From Desulfuromonadaceae bacterium (GTDB taxonomy: Bacteria > Desulfobacterota > Desulfuromonadia > Geobacterales > Pseudopelobacteraceae): DNA of 64,000 nt. The notes under the pieces are model-generated. The model was not told where the DNA came from and made no database searches. It saw only the letters and a list, made by a program, of their open reading frames with translations. The stretch spans positions 186,001 to 250,000 of the forward strand of contig JAQTQX010000001.1 of NCBI GenBank assembly GCA_028712075.1, read 5' to 3'. How positions within the stretch are numbered: the stretch's first letter is position 1; every line of letters starts with the position of its first letter. Of the stretch, positions 45,301 through 53,820 are shown one piece after another. The translations under genes were made by a program, and so were the position numbers.

Positions 45301-45816
45301 AGATCTCGATATATTGTGTGCGCAAAGAATACTGACAGCATCGTCAGGAGATATTGATTCTGGTAATGCACCGTTCCAGTGGCAGGCAACGGACTGCCGC
45401 CCGGCAGCAAAGTTGGATAGCGGGCCAACGGCAGCAGTTGAATCATCTGAAAAATGAAGCAACATATTCTCAAGCCAGCCAGTAGTTACGATGGTGTCCG
45501 GATTTAATAAAATTACATATGGCGCTGATGTGACGAATATCCCTTGATTGGTAGCGATGGAGAAACCGACATTGTCACGGTTTTCAATAATTGTGAGGTT
45601 AAAGTTGCAAAATTGTGGTTTAAGAGAGTGGATTATAGCAAGTGTGTCATCTGAAGAGTGGTTATCAATTACAGCAACTTCGTCCCCTTGTTCAAGAGTA
45701 CCAAGCAGCGAGAGGAGGCAATTATAGATAGTTGATGCGGAGTTGTAGGTCACCACAACAATTGAAACAACCGATCTTGATGCACCGCCACAAACAACAT
45801 GATTGGCATTCTTCAT
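42304..45816 (-). CDS. Three-GT2-domain glycosyltransferase with two TPR regions
   Basis: The protein is 1170 aa. GT2 domain 1 (about 16-250) has SIVVVTYNSASTIYNCL and an NPD metal motif in YVILLNPDTIV. Domain 2 (about 315-545) has SIIILTFNQRAHTESCL and LLNNDVIVTPDW. TPRs follow (about 575-760). Domain 3 (about 790-1010) is of the SunS/WsaE type, with LCMIVKNEERYLAQCIL and ILVLDADEKI, then more TPRs (about 1020-1150). Each GT2 unit keeps its metal-binding Asp, so three transfers by one chain are possible. GGTGA lies six bases upstream of the ATG and directly downstream of a terminator hairpin. Acceptor and donors are unknown. Confidence 0.85.
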   Translation of the reverse strand: MKNANHVVCGGASRSVVSIVVVTYNSASTIYNCLLSLLGTLEQGDEVAVIDNHSSDDTLAIIHSLKPQFCNFNLTIIENRDNVGFSIATNQGIFVTSAPYVILLNPDTIVTTGWLENMLLHFSDDSTAAVGPLSNFAAGRQSVACHWNGALPESISPDDAVSILCAHNISRSEYTKLLIGFCFAVRRDVLKLFGNLDERLILGNDDLELSWRLRVHGFNLKIATDVFVYHEGQHSFASEPTGATSVKVQQSTDALYRILQEHYGIDRVPTPVELWGIDWFTPSTPVFNTHVAINQVLTLPIPAKKPTADTHPLVSIIILTFNQRAHTESCLRSIADCTPEPHEVILVDNCSTDGTRQWLTDVASTYKHYRIILNNDNRGFSAGCNQGLSVAKGEFLVLLNNDVIVTPDWLNGLLECHHSEPHAGITGPLTNNSSGIQGLGPQLYSSIDSLNSFALNYRTQNRYRRIRSRRLVGFCMFFHRSLYELIGGLDERYGTGNFEDDDFCLRSAIAGFSNVVAGDVFIHHHGSASFAAAGIDYSSMIFSNNQIFHEKWSNSVNDRTQAEQIALCRIREDVELLLLEEKAEKAISLIRDAASRHPGNRVIQILLCHAYCATGNYSGALDLSAFSPPLQKTLQAYLLNAVGKFDAAEQILKSAIALDRGFGSAYIELGHCLIRKGEIEYGSAYIIKGILLDPTSSRIGYLLPLLNRPNSSPILAAILSESLHLNPRSRRIARLLVEQLSFQQDLNVTLNSAEQFIANFAIDEKVVAHGLGARRMAGPWKSCAPSGKSVTLCMIVKNEERYLAQCILSCRPLVHEIIVVDTGSDDATAQIAEILGAKVYPYVWDNDFGKARNYSLSLATGDWILVLDADEKISTRDYETFYAILNESRCTEAFSMVTRNYTKNNALDGFNPLDNSYPETHAGSGWTSSSKIRLFPNHPGIFFEGMVHETVEDSVRISGFSIHHHPTPVHHYGCLDTERALRKQEVYYILGKEKATTGADVNSAKALYELAVQAAELKRYSESEELWHEFLVIEPEHAVAWFNLGYTYLKMKRVRDALAVTEKALSFQRDYPAAVANYALCCFILFPIEHSTQIIQKARHMLPFHHGTKILELLAYCLTGQLGKSIEGIRRLVTEGYDVSVYLEETATLLDSVNRSGESQIIKALADLMA

Positions 45817-45827
45817 GTAACATCACC

Positions 45828-45855
45828 AAAAAGAAAAGGGGGAATTGCTTCCCCC
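45828..45855 (-). terminator. Intrinsic terminator after TPR gene, abutting the next start
   Basis: On the minus strand GGGGGAAGCAATTCCCCC (45838-45855) is followed by TTTTCTTTTT. It ends the TPR gene whose stop is at 45884. The U-tract stops 11 bases before the start codon of the 1170-aa gene at 45816. Confidence 0.85.
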
Positions 45856-45883
45856 ACTAGTAAAACAGAGTGGCACAATAAGT

Positions 45884-46837
45884 TTATAGCCCTGACAGAA
45901 ACTCTCTTGCTTCAATATTCCATGGTTCCAGTTCTATCACCTTGCGAATAAACGTGCGGGCCTGCTCTTTCAAGTTGTTTGCCTTGGAAACGATAGCAAG
46001 TGATGTAAGGAGTTCGGTGTCTTTTGGCGAGGATTTAAGAAGTGACGTGTATATATCTATCGCATCGTCAGTGCGGCCCAAGTGAGCATAATAAAGGTCG
46101 GCAAGATTCTTTTTATAAAGGTTGTTAGCAGGATCTACCGCAGATGCCTGTTCGTACAATGATGCCGCTTGAGTGAAATTTTCAGCGCGATATTTTGCCA
46201 GTGCAAGATTATTTAATGCAACGGCGTTCCTTGGATTTTGAGCAATCATGCGTTGAAGCTCAAGCTCCGCTTTCTCTTCATCCGTTTTGCCAAAAGCGTT
46301 CTGAAGGGGAGCAGGTTCATGTGCAGGAGACCGATACTCGGCTGCTGAAACCGGGCTGGAAATCTGCGCCAGCAACTCACGAAGCTCCATGTTGGAAGAA
46401 TCTATTTCGAGTGCTTTTTTGTAGAAGATCCGCGCTTCATCAGGTCTTCCGACTTTGATGCTTATCGCGCCAAGCGCAGTAAGAACTTCAAAATCATCCG
46501 GATAGGATTTCAGCAGATCGGTGAGCATCTCAATAGCATCATCAGTCCAACCAAGAACTGCGAAATAAAATTCCGCAATGTTTTTTATTGTCGACGGGTT
46601 GTTTGGATTCAGTCTGTTGGCTTTTTCATAATAGGCAAGCGCCCGGAGGTTATCGCCGGTTTTTTGGTAAAGAACACCCAGATCGTTGTACGCAATAGAA
46701 ATACCAGGAAACATTTTCAAAAAAGTTCTGATTTCAGGAATTGCGGATTCAGGATCATTCTTATCGAGAGATGCACTCAAGCGAAGATACGCATTCTGAG
46801 CTTCATACGCATTGTAAGGAATTAACGAGCTGTTCAT
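45884..46837 (-). CDS. TPR protein with internal duplication
   Basis: This 317-aa protein consists of two similar halves. Residues 35-150 and 190-310 share the order NDLGVLYQK / NNLALAKYR, then KNIAEFYFAVLGWTDDAIEML / KNLADLYYAHLGRTDDAIDIY, then LLKSYPDDFEVLTALGAIS / LLKSSPKDTELLTSLAIVS, then ARIFYKKALEID / ARTFIRKVIELE. It is a cytoplasmic protein-interaction module without a catalytic domain. AGGAG is seven bases from the ATG. It has its own terminator and probably its own promoter in the 71-bp gap upstream. It may act as a scaffold for the surrounding transferases; this is a guess. Confidence 0.75.
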   Translation of the reverse strand: MNSSLIPYNAYEAQNAYLRLSASLDKNDPESAIPEIRTFLKMFPGISIAYNDLGVLYQKTGDNLRALAYYEKANRLNPNNPSTIKNIAEFYFAVLGWTDDAIEMLTDLLKSYPDDFEVLTALGAISIKVGRPDEARIFYKKALEIDSSNMELRELLAQISSPVSAAEYRSPAHEPAPLQNAFGKTDEEKAELELQRMIAQNPRNAVALNNLALAKYRAENFTQAASLYEQASAVDPANNLYKKNLADLYYAHLGRTDDAIDIYTSLLKSSPKDTELLTSLAIVSKANNLKEQARTFIRKVIELEPWNIEAREFLSGL

Positions 46838-46908
46838 TTCAAACTCCTAGCCGAATATTTTCGTAGATTCTACCTATCCACGCTAAAGATGCAATCATTT
46901 TATTCACG

Positions 46909-47664
46909 TTATACCTGTTTCATCTGTGATATTTGTGCAATTCTTTGTAAACGTTGATCGTGCCTGCACAGATAATGGCCCCGAATCCTTTCTATCTCCG
47001 GATCGGCGATATCACGTTTGTTACCGATGCCATCTTCTGAATACCAATAGAGCCCGGTATATTCAGGAATGTGATGCATTTGATAGCGTTCAGCAATCCT
47101 AAGCCACATATCCTGATCCCCTATGGCAATGAAGGTTTCATCAAAATATCCAATAGTACCATGTACGATGCGGCGCCACATCGGATGGGGTCCGACACAA
47201 CAGTTGTTCAATATGAAATCGAAAGAGTAGTCAGGCCAATCAAAAGCACCGCATTGAATATGAGCTTCAAAGGTCTGGTGCGGAGTAAGGGTCAACCAGG
47301 TGTTGCCATAGACCAGCATGACATCCGGATGTTCATCTAACGCTGTTTTCAATAATTCGCAGGCGTTGCTGGCCAGTCGGTCATTGGTACTGAATGTAAT
47401 AATATACGGCGCGGAAGAGCATTGAATAGCAAGATTCCACGCAGCATAAATGCCGATTCTTGTTTCGGCCCTGATATAGCTAATATTGGGATGCAGCTTT
47501 TGATATTGTTCCACAACAGCTCGTTCGTTTTGCGGGGAGGAGGCATCAACAACAACAATTTCGAGCTGGTCTGCAATAGTTTGTGCAACCAGATCAGACA
47601 GGCACTCGGCTATAAAGGCCTCGGAGGCATAACTGGAAATAATGACGGAGACAGTTGGGATCAT
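46909..47664 (-). CDS. GT2-family glycosyltransferase
   Basis: This is a 251-aa single-domain GT-A enzyme. VSVIISSYASEAFIAECLSDLVAQT opens the fold, and LEIVVVDASSPQ is the usual second strand. YIITFSTNDRL takes the DxD place (Thr-Asn-Asp, a weaker metal site). IGYFDETFIAIGDQDMWLRIAERY is the acceptor-side D-Q-D-x-W-R motif common in this family. The stop-to-start spacing of 6 bp to the upstream gene (47671) suggests an operon. Sugar specificity is not predictable. Confidence 0.82.
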   Translation of the reverse strand: MIPTVSVIISSYASEAFIAECLSDLVAQTIADQLEIVVVDASSPQNERAVVEQYQKLHPNISYIRAETRIGIYAAWNLAIQCSSAPYIITFSTNDRLASNACELLKTALDEHPDVMLVYGNTWLTLTPHQTFEAHIQCGAFDWPDYSFDFILNNCCVGPHPMWRRIVHGTIGYFDETFIAIGDQDMWLRIAERYQMHHIPEYTGLYWYSEDGIGNKRDIADPEIERIRGHYLCRHDQRLQRIAQISQMKQV

Positions 47665-47670
47665 GGCAAG

Positions 47671-49011
47671 TTATCGCGGTTCCAAAGAAATTGACATGGA
47701 TTGAATTACTTCGTCATGGGGATTTGACATCAGATATTCCGAGCATACACCACGAGCCAGGTCAATCGCCCCACATCTAGTCAGGATAAGTACAGCTGCT
47801 TGTACAACACCGGAATCATGTGCGTGAACAGCCAAGATCGATGAAAGCATCCTGAGACACTCCTCCCGATTCCCGGATTTTTCAAGACAAAGAACCAGCG
47901 CCTTTGCAGGCTGTGCCGAAAAAGGCGCTATGTCAAGCGCTTGGCGATAGCATCCAAGAGCTTCAGAGTAATTATCACAGGCTGCAAACTTTTGCCCCAT
48001 CGTAAGAAGGGGATCCAATTGATCGTACGACTGTACCATTTTGTTTATCGTATCACCGAGAAGCCATGCTGCCCTCGGCTTAACCAATGAAAACAGAGAA
48101 ATCTCGTTTTGCCAAAAAGGAGTACCCTCAATTCTACGCTCATGTAGCATTGTGTTCGTAATTGCTATCAGATCTTCGGTATACTCACACCAACAACCGG
48201 TTCGATTAGGGGCGAATGAGATAATGTCATTCTGACCAATATATGCGGCTAAGCGCTCTCTGGTTACTGAAAGGCTGGCTGGAGGTGAGGAGAGTAAGTC
48301 GAGCGGGCAGTTGCAGAGGTGCCGCTCTCGCTTTATGTATTCGGTACATTCCTTTAAATACTCTTCTGCATAAACAGATGCACGTTGCCCGTCGTGGAAG
48401 CGGTATCCCCCGAGCATGGTATCAACTGTATATAGAGAAGTATGACGGAAGAATCGGCACCATAATTCAAGATCCCCGGCCAACAGAGCGGTGCCATCAA
48501 GCGAAGCGCCCGAAAGCCCCCACAGTGAACGACGCCAGAATGTGCTCTCCTGCTGGATATATGGTTTATCAAAGTGACCTTTCAAAAATTTCATTTGAGT
48601 CGAGATTCTCAAAGCACAATCGACCCAGTCTAAATTTCCTGAGGCATCCCAAAACGTTGCTCTTCCAGTGAGCCAGCCAACTTCCGGATGGTCTTCAAAT
48701 ACAGATGCCACTTTGGCAAAAGCTAGCGGGTGGTATTTATCATCGGAATTAAGCCATGCCATGATTTCTCCACTAGTGTGTTGAAATCCTTCATTTATTG
48801 CCTTGTATTGTCCGCCATCTGGGCGTGATTGCCAGTAAGTTAGATGCTTTTCATACTTTTTTATTATTTCGACAGATCCGTCGGTACTGCCTCCGTCCAT
48901 AATGACATATTCAAGCAGAGGGTAGCCTTGTCCCAGAACGGATTCGATGCATTCCTCGAGATACTCGGCCTGATTGAGAGAAGGAGTGACTATTGAGATC
49001 TGGGGAAGCAT
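47671..49011 (-). CDS. GT2-family glycosyltransferase with C-terminal TPR region
   Basis: The protein is 446 aa. ISIVTPSLNQAEYLEECIESVLGQ, EYVIMDGGSTDGSVEII and GEIMAWLNSDDKYHP form a standard GT2 domain (metal site about residues 93-97). FWRRSLWGLSGASLDGTALLAGDLELWCRFF is the acceptor-side ED-x-W-like motif. Residues 335-440 contain TPR-like helices (GQKFAACDNYSEALGCYRQALDIAP). The protein lies 6 bp from genes on both sides, inside a tightly packed minus-strand operon. Confidence 0.85.
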   Translation of the reverse strand: MLPQISIVTPSLNQAEYLEECIESVLGQGYPLLEYVIMDGGSTDGSVEIIKKYEKHLTYWQSRPDGGQYKAINEGFQHTSGEIMAWLNSDDKYHPLAFAKVASVFEDHPEVGWLTGRATFWDASGNLDWVDCALRISTQMKFLKGHFDKPYIQQESTFWRRSLWGLSGASLDGTALLAGDLELWCRFFRHTSLYTVDTMLGGYRFHDGQRASVYAEEYLKECTEYIKRERHLCNCPLDLLSSPPASLSVTRERLAAYIGQNDIISFAPNRTGCWCEYTEDLIAITNTMLHERRIEGTPFWQNEISLFSLVKPRAAWLLGDTINKMVQSYDQLDPLLTMGQKFAACDNYSEALGCYRQALDIAPFSAQPAKALVLCLEKSGNREECLRMLSSILAVHAHDSGVVQAAVLILTRCGAIDLARGVCSEYLMSNPHDEVIQSMSISLEPR

Positions 49012-49017
49012 TGGTTT

Positions 49018-51912
49018 TTATTCCTCCACAATCTCTACAGAGCCCAAATCCAAGAGCTTTCCTAACTCATTGTAGTAGAGAAGGGGCGGACAATCAGAGT
49101 AGAATGACTGTGTCTGCAGACATACTCTTGGAAGCACGCTTTTGCGTGTCAATGCGTGCTTAATGGCATTTATCACCAGATCCGGTCTGATATCCTGTAC
49201 ACAGTGGCAGCGGTCATATTTGCACTGCCAGTTGCAATTATGGCATTCGAGCAGATAACTGACCACCGTCGTCAGTGGCGAGTATGGTAAAAACCTGCCA
49301 AAATGGCCGCCACCCAAAATTACAACATTGGGCAATCCGACCGCACAAGCGATGTGCGCACCAGATGTATCAACTCCGATATAAAGGCGAGCTCTTCGCA
49401 TTATGGCAGCCAGTTGCGGCAAAGTTGTCATCCCTGCCAAATTATAGGCACGGCCAGAAAACCCATGGAATAGCTCATCGAAATAATCAGACGTTTGGGC
49501 ATCACCAAGCAAAATTAAATCGTAATTCGATAAACTCTGTATTACCCGCTTAAAATGGGGATAAATTTTAAAATCCATTTGCGCACCGGGAAAGAGAACA
49601 ATTGTGTTTTCTTGGACGATTCCGAGGCGGTGGAATAACTCTTCTGCAAGGCATTCATCATTTTTCGAAATCCAGACTTGGGGCATAAGTTCTGGAGCGA
49701 AAATACCAAGTTGTTGCAACAAATGGCGATGCTTTGACAGTTCCGTTTTGTTCTTTGGATCATTTGGGATAAGATGAGAAAAGTTTTTGTCAAATTCAAC
49801 TTTAGATTCGGGGGAAATATTGCTCGTGTCGCCTTCGCAGGCAATTCTTACGGGAGCATTGCAATTCAGGGAAAGATAATAATTTTGATTGTCACGAGAA
49901 AATACCGTGTTTATCAATAAAGTCGGATTTATATCGTTGATCTTTGCGACAGTACTATTTCGGCACTCCTCACTATTGAATAACTGCCATAAATTATAGT
50001 CGATAATGTTGTCGACATACGGGCACTCTATATATAAAGGTGCAACTCGGTCCTGACATACTATTGTGAGTGTTGCATCAGGATATTTGCTTTTAATGTG
50101 CGGTAGCATCGAAGATGCCAGGACATTGTCACCAATTGCGTCGGTACGCAAAAACAGAATTTGCTCATTACGTTTTTTTCTGCCAACCACAAACATATCA
50201 TCAATAAAATAGCCCGGGAGGATGGTTGTTATTTCAAGTCCGGCCCGGCTAAACAGATCTTTCACATTATATTCATTGTATAAATAAAGGTGCTCAATTG
50301 GCTTGAATTGCTGCCAAGCACTATTCTCCCCTCTATAGCACGGAGTTTGAAAAATAAAGCTGCCATCTATTGAAAGGAGTTGGCAAACTGCCTGTAAGTC
50401 TTCGACGGGATTTGCAAAATGTTCGATTACATCAAATCCGGTAATAAGATCGAAAACTGAAAACGGAAGCTCCACATCAGGAAACAGACCGCTCACTACA
50501 TGAGGCAGATTGAAATGGTTTTTTGCAAAACGGCACGTATCTTCATCAACCTCAACACCAACAATATTTTGAATACCGTGTTGTTGACAGTACGATAAAA
50601 ATCCTCCATGAGAGCATCCAATTTCGAGCATTGAATTTGGATTACCACCATATTTTTCTACTAATCCGTACCAGAAAGGGATCCGGTCTGAAAAGTCAGT
50701 TACGGCTCTGACATGTATTGGCGGGTAACCAGCCAGTTGTTCCTGATATTCGCGCCAATAGCCGTCAAAACTGTAAAATTTTGAAAGTTCTTCTGGTGTT
50801 GTAGATACTACCGACACAAATGATCCGCAGCCGGAACAGACATTGTATTGAGGATGTACTGACGGGACTAATGCAGCCTTGCACCAGCACTGACGAATAT
50901 TCGTGGGGTGTTGCCTGGTTTTTCTATGGTTCTCGACTAATGGGAGTATTGCTTCAAAAGCGTATCCGATTATTGATTTGTGCGTCATGCGTTCAAGCAC
51001 ATGTTTCTGCCCTGCTAACGCAATAGCTGTGCGTTCATCTTCGTGCGCCAGATAATATCTGATTTTCCTGATTAGATCTTGTTCGTCATCGAACAACACC
51101 AGATGTTTTCCGTCTTCAAAAAGAGACTCCATGCCATTATTGTGAATTCTATCCGTAATCAATAAAGCACCGCATGCTAATGTTTCAAAAACCCTTAAAT
51201 TAATATCGTTGTTCAGGCTGATGTTAAGCATGATTTTCATCCGGCTTACCAACTTCGCCTTGTCAGCCAGAAAAACATTGCTATGCCACTGAAACTCCGG
51301 GAATTCCGTTTGGACTCTCTCAAGAATCCTTATCCGTCTATCATGCAGTCCAGGATAACAGTTGCCAATGAAGCCAACATCAATTGTCCGCTCAAGTTTA
51401 TAATCAACTTCATGTATTGATGCACCAACAGGCAGCCAGCGGGCATGATCACCCAGAACCTCCACTGCGTTTTTCATTGCAGAAAAAACCAGATCAAAAT
51501 GCCCTGCTTTTTCTTTCTGATGACCCAGAAACTGGTGGGTGTCGATTGCCCAATAAACCCTAGGCACCGTCACCAGGTCTGGATAGCGTTTAAACATAAA
51601 ATCTTCTGAAAGAACCCAACCGTCAATATCCCAGACGACATCAACTTTATGCTGCTGAACAACATTTTCAACCTGCAGGTAAAAATCGTGCGAGTCCTGA
51701 ATGTCAATTTCGTTGTTCGGGCCACATGCATAAACATCAACAGTTTCAAAGTAATGCTCTCTTAGCGCTTCTTTAATCCATTCGGGAATGGTGATCCTGC
51801 CAAATAGCGGCCGCATTGCATAAACAAGCAGTATCCTGATCTTGTTCTCTGCGTGTATAGTGCCGGTAATGTTACTTGACATAACCTGTTTTCCTGACGT
51901 TTCAAATGTCAT
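49018..51912 (-). CDS. Triple fusion: CgeB-like GT, zinc-binding class I methyltransferase, GT9
   Basis: The protein is 964 aa. Domain 1 (about 25-335) is CgeB-like: RTIDVGFIGNCYPGLHDRRIRILE and NDINLRVFETLACGALLITDR. A Cys cluster (CxC near 346, CSGCGSF near 362) leads into domain 2 (about 370-580), a class I methyltransferase with MLEIGCSHGGFLSYC near 426 and DLITGFDVIEHFANP. Domain 3 (about 584-900) is GT9/heptosyltransferase-like: LFLRTDAIGDNVLASSMLPHI, IVLFPGAQMDFKIYP, YIGVDTSGAHIACAVGLPNVVILGG. A Cys-rich patch (CHNCNWQCKYDRCHC) follows near 894-908, as in some GT9 proteins. It overlaps the upstream gene by 4 bp (ATGA). Confidence 0.87.
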   Translation of the reverse strand: MTFETSGKQVMSSNITGTIHAENKIRILLVYAMRPLFGRITIPEWIKEALREHYFETVDVYACGPNNEIDIQDSHDFYLQVENVVQQHKVDVVWDIDGWVLSEDFMFKRYPDLVTVPRVYWAIDTHQFLGHQKEKAGHFDLVFSAMKNAVEVLGDHARWLPVGASIHEVDYKLERTIDVGFIGNCYPGLHDRRIRILERVQTEFPEFQWHSNVFLADKAKLVSRMKIMLNISLNNDINLRVFETLACGALLITDRIHNNGMESLFEDGKHLVLFDDEQDLIRKIRYYLAHEDERTAIALAGQKHVLERMTHKSIIGYAFEAILPLVENHRKTRQHPTNIRQCWCKAALVPSVHPQYNVCSGCGSFVSVVSTTPEELSKFYSFDGYWREYQEQLAGYPPIHVRAVTDFSDRIPFWYGLVEKYGGNPNSMLEIGCSHGGFLSYCQQHGIQNIVGVEVDEDTCRFAKNHFNLPHVVSGLFPDVELPFSVFDLITGFDVIEHFANPVEDLQAVCQLLSIDGSFIFQTPCYRGENSAWQQFKPIEHLYLYNEYNVKDLFSRAGLEITTILPGYFIDDMFVVGRKKRNEQILFLRTDAIGDNVLASSMLPHIKSKYPDATLTIVCQDRVAPLYIECPYVDNIIDYNLWQLFNSEECRNSTVAKINDINPTLLINTVFSRDNQNYYLSLNCNAPVRIACEGDTSNISPESKVEFDKNFSHLIPNDPKNKTELSKHRHLLQQLGIFAPELMPQVWISKNDECLAEELFHRLGIVQENTIVLFPGAQMDFKIYPHFKRVIQSLSNYDLILLGDAQTSDYFDELFHGFSGRAYNLAGMTTLPQLAAIMRRARLYIGVDTSGAHIACAVGLPNVVILGGGHFGRFLPYSPLTTVVSYLLECHNCNWQCKYDRCHCVQDIRPDLVINAIKHALTRKSVLPRVCLQTQSFYSDCPPLLYYNELGKLLDLGSVEIVEE

Positions 51913-53789
51913 TTATGGTCAACCATTCTGTATATTGCGTACCCACATCGTGATTCGATATTGCCGTCGATCAGGCAGTAATCAGGATCCTTGTTCAGCC
52001 TGATAATATTTGCATAATTTTTTATTGACCTTACACTATTCAGAACTATGTATTTGGATCCATAGACAGCATTCAAATCTGCTTCGCCCGTAAACATGGA
52101 CCCATCTAGAATTGCAAAATCAAAAGCAGATAATGAAAATGAAGCTTTAATTTCGTCTATTGCAGAGTCTGTCAGGTTATTCGATAGTAGATTATTCAAT
52201 TCTGCCTGTCTTTGTTGAAGCACCGTATCAAGAGAGTAATAATTGGTTATTGTAGGAATATGTTTATAGAAAAGAGAGGTGGCCTTTAATGTCATATAAT
52301 CATTAATCGCAACAGAAGAGCCTTTATAACAGGTAGCGTTCACATATAAACGTTTCTTAAGCTCATCGAACTTCTTTACATCAGCTTCAATGCAAAATAC
52401 TCGCACATCTTGCTTATTTTTGATTGCTGTTATTACAGCATCAGTGGTCCCAGACCCGTCTCCTGCTCCGACATCAAGTATTGTACGGATTGAATCGTCA
52501 AAGTACAAAATTCTTTGGATGGTGAAATATAATTCATGGTCCGCCTTATCCGGAAATAGAATAATTTCGGCATTATCAACGGTAATCCATGCCGGCAAAC
52601 GGAGACACGAAAGAGATTTTTCGTAGGACCCCGCCAGCAAATCGGTTTTCTTAATTAATTGCGACGCCAAATCAATCGTTTTGCGTTCGGGTTCAGTCCC
52701 AGCAATTTCTTTTTGCAAGGCAATCAGTGCATCTGAATGAAATCCGAGGTTATCCAGACTCTTTGCTTCCAGATAAGAAGTGTCAGGTAAATAAAATACT
52801 GACTTGTTCAGAGCCTTGGTTAGCTCAATGATATCAGTATGGTTGCCAGCTGAAATTTCAGAGTTCAGCATCTCGAACAGGTCTTCAATCGCATATAATT
52901 CTGAACGAATATAGTTGATAATTTGTGATCCCTGCAGCGTGGCATTATAATCTCTGTAAAGCTCTTCTGATAATTTCAGCTCCGAATCGTTATATAAATA
53001 ACTCTTATGCATAAGCTCCGCAGCAACCTGCATAGCTTGAAGATGCGCCCGATCAAATGCGGCTTTATCATCCTTGTATATGGCAGAGAGGATCTTGCTT
53101 GCATCGTGAAAGCGCTCTTTCAAGGTGTTTGAAAAGTAGGCACACCAGAAGGGGAGATTCCTCATTCGCGGAGTTTTACCTTTTCCGCCCGGAACATCCA
53201 ATACGATCGGGATCATTACTTTGCGATTTACCATGTTGGCAATTTCATCAAGCCACATATCGTCAAACCAGTAATAAAAGCGGTTTGTGATAAAATACCC
53301 AAGGATGTTAAGCCATTTTGCACTCGGGATTGCAAAAGTGACCTGATAGGGCTTTGCTGTTGGATCCGGGAGAAATCCCAACATAATACCATCACTGTGT
53401 CTGCTGAAACTGTCACGTAACATTGCGTCCCAGTTGGGTGTCGCGATTAGGTAGTCGTCCGGGAAGGGGAAATAGATTCCAGGGTTAGTGGCGCAGTTTT
53501 GCCACAACTTGTTGAACATCTCCCCCATTGAGCCAGTACATCTGTCAATATTCCAGTTGATGGACAAATCATACTTTTTCCACTTGTCTGATTTGATGTA
53601 ATCCAAAGTGACAGCGTCATCATCATCAACATACAGCCAGACATCAAGAAGTGACTTTCTTTCTATTGTAGCCTGAAAATTCTCAAAAACCTTTTGCAGG
53701 GCTTCCGGATGGCCTCGAGTAGGGATCAGGACACTGATATTGTCCGGTCGTTCAACTGGCTTAGGAGGATGGTAATAGCTGGGTCGCAT
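51909..53789 (-). CDS. Fusion: GT2-like domain plus C-terminal methyltransferase-like domain
   Basis: This is about 626 aa. Residues 18-250 resemble a GT2 GT-A fold (ISVLIPTRGHPEALQKVFENF, LYVDDDDAVTLDYI with an acidic cluster, YFPFPDDYLIATPNWDAML). Residues 280-420 are helical. Residues 425-620 resemble a class I methyltransferase (RTILDVGAGDGSGTTDAV, VFCIEADVKKFDELKKRL, FDFAILDGSMFTGEADL). The ATG at 53789 has GGAAAG upstream and lies 31 bp after the previous stop; an in-frame start at 53882 would overlap the radical-SAM gene by 62 bp and is not favoured. Confidence 0.68.
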   Translation of the reverse strand: MRPSYYHPPKPVERPDNISVLIPTRGHPEALQKVFENFQATIERKSLLDVWLYVDDDDAVTLDYIKSDKWKKYDLSINWNIDRCTGSMGEMFNKLWQNCATNPGIYFPFPDDYLIATPNWDAMLRDSFSRHSDGIMLGFLPDPTAKPYQVTFAIPSAKWLNILGYFITNRFYYWFDDMWLDEIANMVNRKVMIPIVLDVPGGKGKTPRMRNLPFWCAYFSNTLKERFHDASKILSAIYKDDKAAFDRAHLQAMQVAAELMHKSYLYNDSELKLSEELYRDYNATLQGSQIINYIRSELYAIEDLFEMLNSEISAGNHTDIIELTKALNKSVFYLPDTSYLEAKSLDNLGFHSDALIALQKEIAGTEPERKTIDLASQLIKKTDLLAGSYEKSLSCLRLPAWITVDNAEIILFPDKADHELYFTIQRILYFDDSIRTILDVGAGDGSGTTDAVITAIKNKQDVRVFCIEADVKKFDELKKRLYVNATCYKGSSVAINDYMTLKATSLFYKHIPTITNYYSLDTVLQQRQAELNNLLSNNLTDSAIDEIKASFSLSAFDFAILDGSMFTGEADLNAVYGSKYIVLNSVRSIKNYANIIRLNKDPDYCLIDGNIESRCGYAIYRMVDHK

Positions 53790-53820
53790 TTCAAGCTTTC
53801 CGGACTTTGATTGAAGTGAA

